Shown: piece after piece, positions 59,370 through 64,000 of the stretch
Position numbering within the stretch: position 1 is the first letter of the stretch
Layout of the letters: every line of letters starts with the position of its first letter
Source: Diphasiastrum complanatum
Taxonomy: Eukaryota; Streptophyta; Lycopodiopsida; Lycopodiales; Lycopodiaceae
Direction of reading: 5' to 3'
Length of the DNA: 64,000 nt
Assembly (NCBI GenBank): GCA_029204225.1
Contig: CM055106.1
Span: 23,088,801-23,152,800 of the forward strand
The notes under the pieces: generated by a model
Database searches by the model: none
Seen by the model: the letters and a program-made list of their open reading frames with translations, nothing else
Told to the model about the DNA's origin: nothing
Made by a program: the position numbers and the translations under genes

Positions 59370-59938
59370 CTAAAGGAGCTGACGTTTAGTTGCTTCCATC
59401 TTTTTGAGAAGCTCGTGTATGTCTGCAACCACTCTGGTTTTCATGTTGTTAAATTCATATGCTGATCTTTCACATATTTGTAACTCCTCCAATCGGTTTT
59501 TCCGCCTTTCTTCAGTTTCATTTAGACGCAATTTCAATATTTTGCTTGCATATTCATCCTTTACCTTTTCACACTTTGCTAAAACAATACGCCGTAATCC
59601 TTCTGCCTCTCGACGCGCTTCATTAGCCCGTATCTGGAACATTTGTGATTCGGCCTGCTTGAATCGCATATGACTTTCTAGCTCTTCTATTTCAGCCTTC
59701 TTCCTAGATTTGTCATACTGTATTTCAGCAGCTTCGGTTCGCTTCTCTTCTAATTCACGATCGTAAGTTTGAAGAGCAGCTCGTGCTTTCTCCAGATCTG
59801 CAGACTGATCCATTCCAATGGGATTGGCTTTATACAAACCTTCTCGAATGGCATCACCTATTTTGTTACTTTCTTGCAACAATGATACGGCTGAATTTTC
59901 ACTGCTATCCCATAATTTTCCAGCTTCAGTTTCACCAT
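59370..59938 (-). CDS. OBERON/TITANIA-type protein, 3'-terminal exon
   Basis: The minus-strand exon runs from an AG acceptor (59940-59939) to a TAG stop at 59370. It enters two bases into a codon and gives 188 residues. It begins GETEAGKLWDSSENSAVSLL, then QESNKIGDAIREGLYKANP. A long charged coiled coil follows: RELEEKRTEAAEIQYDKSRK, QAESQMFQIRANEARREAEG, LRRIVLAKCEKVKDEYASKI, LKLRLNETEERRKNRLEELQ and MKTRVVADIHELLKKMEATK. This is the C-terminal coiled coil of plant OBERON (OBE1-4/TITANIA) PHD-finger nuclear proteins, needed for root and shoot meristem establishment in Arabidopsis. The PHD finger is encoded upstream, beyond 64000. The ending (ADI..LLKKMEATKRQ) suggests the OBE3/OBE4 branch, less surely. 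No break is seen. Confidence 0.85.
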
Positions 59939-61329
59939 CTACAAGAATCGAGAATAAGAGTCAGTTGTGAAAGGATGACCTCTGCATGAAAAATGTAGTT
60001 AGGTATCAGTTGTTTTCGTAATTTTCATCATACATGTAATTTATAATTAGAAATTAAATCACAATGCTGAGCTAAATGATTATGTCAAGCCCAAAAAAAG
60101 CATGCAAAATTTTGTTATTCATGAAAGTGTTTGTTGGAAGGAAAAATAACTAGGATTGCATGTATGCTGTGGTGGGCCTATGCAAGCTATGCATGTTGGT
60201 GGCATAGGCAAAACCCTAGTATCGTAGTTTGAAAGCATGGCAGAAATTTTAAGTATGCTGAAAAAAGACAAAAGAAAAAAAAGGTCAGGTTTTTCTGTGT
60301 CCGGCAATGGAATATGGCATACAACATGCATTATGCAGAGGTAACACTGTTTCAGAGTACACAATTCTTTGAGGGCATGATACATCAGTACAAATTGATG
60401 CCCTGAGAGCAAAGTGGCAAACCACACAATCGTCATTTAACCCGAGTCCTAGCCAATCTTTGTTGCATTCAAAGCCAAACCCCTTAATTCAATAGAAAAG
60501 ACATGAAGCTTAGACTAATGCATTCCAACACTTAGATTCATGAGCTATAAGCAAAAACACTAGGCATATCTCTGCTTTTCAACAGAAGTAGTGGTTTATG
60601 CAGCTCCTATGGAGTATCTAGATTTGAACTCCGTGTCATTCACTACAGTTTTTCCATTACATTTCCAGTTTAAAAAGTTGACTTGGGATTACTACTAGCT
60701 ACCAAGACACTTCCTCCTACATTCATAAGGCAATCTGCATCCATAAAGCTAGCTTGGCCAATCTTTGTATATTCTGACTTTACATTTATGTAGTCCCCGC
60801 CATCTCTCTACACAGCCATATTCTGCCTATTTATTAGTATAGGTAATATGATACTCCTGGTTTTTCATGCTCCTTATACATGTCATTTCCAGTCCCTAAG
60901 AGTAGATGCCTTGGTCTATTTCTGCAACATACAATTTGCCTTTGCATATTGTTCTCTACGGTTCCCTAGAGGTGTATATTTTGCATCACTTGCTACTCTT
61001 GTTACATACCATTTCTGATACAAGCAGCGCGCATTGGCTTAGAATCTTCACAAATCTCTTTCATGACCATTACTGTCATGGACACAGTCTATTCATACTG
61101 CATTGCATACATCAGGACTGACACCTATTATTAGCACCATTTAATATCATTGAGCCTGCCGCCTCTTTGTTAGGTTAGCGATACATTCCCTTACGACTAT
61201 ATGACATTGGGTGCAATATTTGTAAAGGAAACATTTGAATTCCCCGTTGCCTGTTTTGGTAGAGAACAAAGACCTTAAATAGTTGGTTGATTAGTTTGAC
61301 GACTTTGGGCTCTTAGTTAGAAAGTTATA

Positions 61330-62585
61330 TTTGAGATCTTTGTGGCCTATCTGCCTCTCCTATTAGTGGTTCACTTGGATAGAATCAAGATTGAAATCAA
61401 TGGCTTCAATGCTCGTTGCTTTCAGCATAAGCATCTAGATCAGTTGACATCTGTTGCATCTAAGCCTGCTCCTCGGCCTCCTATGGGCTGGTATGTGCAC
61501 CTGGTTTATCTAGTGCTCCTGCTTCATCTAGTGCCCCTATTGTGCATGGTCATCCTCCTGTCCTTCCATTATTTGTCTCGTGTTTTGGTGCTATACTCCT
61601 GAAGAGATATCTGAGATACGCTCTAACTAACAAAGTATAAAAGTCCCAATCACCGTGTTCAGAACTGTAACCAGACTGAACTCCCACTGCTATCCATGTT
61701 CATGATGCCAGTCATCCCAATGACTCTTGAGATATACATAAATGAGGAAGTATGCTTGCCTTTGCTACTTGGACAGGCAAGACAGGTTCACATCATACTT
61801 ATTATTCACTTAAAATTACATATTAACTGTCTGGAATTTATCGCCCTTATAGATTCTAATAGCACACATTCTTTAATCAACAGCAAAAGGTATCTCACAT
61901 CCATGTCACACTTATAAATTTCCAATCCTTTGTTGGTAGAAGTTGCTCGTTCTCACTCCTGCACTTTGAGATTATTCTTGCAGCTGATTGGTTTGGGATG
62001 TTACTATAAACATGAAAACACAGCATATCTCTATAACTTTAGACACCTTTGTTGGCATTAATTTTAGTTTTGACTACCAGCTTGTCTCTGTAAAGTGCCT
62101 TTCTAAAGCTAATTGTTTTAATTTTAACTATGCTCATTTTGCTATTGCCACTACTGAACCTACTCCTCCACCATCTGCATTCTAAAACAGCAATACCAAC
62201 ATGTGTATGATGAACCTCAATCCACTGGCGATAAATTACATGATGTCAACCACCATATTGATCTTCTTCCCGGTGCTGCAGTCACAGCTTCTAGAGCTCC
62301 TTGTCATGACTCGCATGTCTTGCCAAAAGCGAGCTGATGGTCAATGTCAGGTTGCTGCTCAATTGCAAAATGGTCTTATTGCTCCTAATCGAAGTCCCGT
62401 TGGTGCTCCAATTTAACTTGTCAAACAAGATGAGTAAACATTTTCTAGAATTAATGTTCGATTTGGGTATCATCAGATTTGTACACATCCTAGAGATGAA
62501 CCTAAGACAACTTTTGGACAGTTTCTGGCCCATTTTTCAGTCCTAATCCTTCTCACTAATACCAGTTGTTGGTACTCCACGAAAA
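61330..62585 (+). pseudogene. Gypsy protease-RT relic
   Basis: At 61835-61910 it reads FIALIDSNSTHSLINSKRYL, the Gypsy retropepsin loop (DSG changed to DSN). At 62340-62420 it reads AAQLQNGLIAPNRSPVGAPI, the start of RT. After a gap of roughly 50 residues relative to the family it reads FSRINVRFGYHQICTHPRDE then PKTTFGQF (62445-62525), where the catalytic Asp of KIDLRSGYHQI is Asn. It is short, deleted and has several stops. It lies in the putative OBERON intron in antisense orientation to that gene. Confidence 0.75.
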
Positions 62586-63109
62586 TCAAAACTTAGCTAA
62601 AATTTGATGATCCAGTCATATGGGAAAATTGATGTATGCAGTTTGTAGGGTGAGAGTACTAATGGCATGCAATCAGTTGTCCAACTAGCACGTAACTCAA
62701 TTGGAAGAACCTCTTCAACTTTGGCTGAAGGAAACAAGCAGGAAATTCATTTCTGGATTGATGTTGCAGAGGGTTATGTTTTTTTCCAAAAACAATCACA
62801 TTGATCAACTGCCTATTATTTCTCTTTTTGCTTTGTCGACCAGGAACAATGTTGCTTCCAACACCATCATTATAATTCTGTCCAGCAAGGTTAACTCACA
62901 ACATTGAACCTATGAACAAATCACAGCAACGGGCAGTCCAGATCCAAGACTCAGTGGGAGTATCATTCCAAAAGTAGAACATTCAAAAATGTGTATTCCA
63001 AACAGCAGAAGGCTATCAACAATGCTCCAATGTTTCAAAAAAAAGTTGTTATTACACATGTTTCCTATGAATATCTGTATGAACTAAATCATGCGTACGT
63101 ACTATGTGC

Positions 63110-63210
63110 GTCATACAATATCTGAAGGGAGCTATCAAAGAAGACATCTACATGATACAACCCGAAGGTTATTTAATCAATGGTAAGGATGCAAAAAACC
63201 AGTTAGCTAA
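63110..63210 (+). pseudogene. Copia RT remnant
   Basis: The frame near 63125 reads LKGAIKEDIYMIQPEGYLIN, matching the Copia RT segment LNG.L.E.IYM.QPEGF. Only about 30 codons remain. Confidence 0.7.
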
Positions 63211-63500
63211 AAAATTTCAGAATCTTCTCAGCTGAACTCACAAAACATTGCCCCAAGGGGGGGGGGGGTGGAGGATAGCAAGAAGAGAGAACTGAGGTAT
63301 GCAGTGAGGAGGCAGTCTGAGAAAAGTAAGCAAGCAGAAAGGCAATCTGTAGGTAGGCAGAAAGAGGGAGGATAGGAGATACGATGCAAGTCGTGAGACG
63401 GCAAGAAGCTAGTTGAAAAGCTTAGTGAGGAAGAAAACAAGAGGCGACGAAGGAGATCAAGAGAGGTAGTCAGTCGCCAGGAAAGAAGGCAATTAGCAAA

Positions 63501-63572
63501 GAGGGGTTATGTTTTTCTCTAAGAAGCATGTTTGAAAAGAGGGGTTATGTTTTTCTCTAAGAAGCATGTTCT
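63501..63572 (+). repeat. Exact 38-bp tandem duplication
   Basis: 'gaggggttatgtttttctct' followed by 'aagaagcatgtt' occurs at 63501 and again at 63539 without a mismatch. Twelve G residues at ~63256-63267 lie nearby. The identity suggests a recent slippage event. Confidence 0.9.
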
Positions 63573-64000
63573 TTTTCAAACGATATAATTATTTTTTATG
63601 TTTCAGCATTCAGTACACTGCATATTGTTCAATATCCATATAGATGAAATGTGTGATGATGTGCATTGTAGATATCTACAGCATGCATAAATATGACGGT
63701 CCTCAGAGGCCCATTCCGACCGGAACATACTGTAAATTCCTTACAATACATTCCCTAACGTACTGGTCCAGAACATGTTAAAAAAAAACTAAAAAAGTTA
63801 GAATTCATTACTTTCATGGATCTTTGACAGGTCCTTTCCAACAGACATGTTTCTGTCTTGGATGCATACTTTTGGTTCCTTGTAGTCTTTTCCTGCAGAA
63901 TTTCATTCATAATACTTCTTGATGTTCAAATTCATCCCAGAACAAACTCACAGTTTGAGTCTGCCAAAACGCCCAAAATGGCAGCTCAATGGCCAATAGC

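Larger units (their letters stand above)
59939..64000 (-). other. Large upstream intron of the OBERON-like gene (continues past edge)
   Basis: No further exon of the gene is recognised on the minus strand up to 64000, so the intron is at least ~4 kb. It contains a Gypsy RT relic, a Copia RT relic and a recent 38-bp tandem duplication. 59995-61300 holds nothing else I can support. Intron status of the far part is inferred. Confidence 0.5.

Overview
This window is plant nuclear DNA: AT-rich, intron-containing and dominated by decayed LTR retrotransposons. Two host genes are visible. The first is a complete three-exon auxin-receptor F-box gene (TIR1/AFB family) on the + strand, with coding exons at 47708-48159, 49569-50061 and 51482-52231. 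It encodes 564 residues, and two pocket positions carry the AFB4/AFB5-type residue. The second is the 3'-terminal exon (59370-59938, - strand) of an OBERON/TITANIA-type protein, whose upstream exons lie beyond the right edge. A seedless vascular plant such as a fern, or possibly a gymnosperm, would fit the 1.4-kb introns, heavy Copia/Gypsy load and AFB-type C-terminus. This is an inference from general features; the sequence does not fix the species.

Layout. 1-4.0 kb is AT-rich and gene-free. 4.0-6.5 kb holds a minus-strand Copia pol relic with its PPT/LTR junction. 6.9-8.5 kb holds copies of a short foldback repeat, which recurs in intron 2 of the auxin-receptor gene. 10.7-12.9 kb has two Copia relics in opposite orientations. 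14.6-15.72 kb is a CACTA (En/Spm) TNP2 transposase relic, cut by the LTR of a Gypsy element. That Gypsy (15.72-20.6 kb) shows 5' LTR, PBS, a leader with repeated stem-loops, gag, protease and the very start of RT, and is followed by the gag-protease debris of a second Gypsy (20.6-21.9 kb). 22.2-23.0 kb has Copia protease debris and a Copia PBS. 23.28-24.22 kb is an LTR-like copy. 24.26-26.6 kb is a fairly well-preserved Copia RT/RNase H with part of its 3' LTR. 26.6-28.1 kb is an unclassified degenerate coding stretch plus a Gypsy LTR.

Further right, 28.11-30.2 kb is a Gypsy LTR with long terminal inverted repeats, a PBS and a repeat-rich leader. 30.7-31.3 kb is a Copia LTR in reverse orientation. 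31.3-35.57 kb is a Copia relic running from gag to 3' LTR. 37.1-40.5 kb is a minus-strand Gypsy gag-protease relic with its own leader repeats. The auxin receptor occupies 47.7-52.4 kb. 54.7-56.6 kb is a Copia 5' end (LTR, PBS, gag). 59.37 kb to the right edge is the OBERON-like terminal exon and its large upstream intron, which carries Gypsy and Copia RT relics.

No retroelement looks intact: every one is truncated or carries stops and frameshifts. The best candidates for new biology are the recurring hairpin repeats in the leaders of two Gypsy families, which show compensatory changes; the LTR that is itself a foldback; and the AFB4/5-type pocket residues of the receptor.
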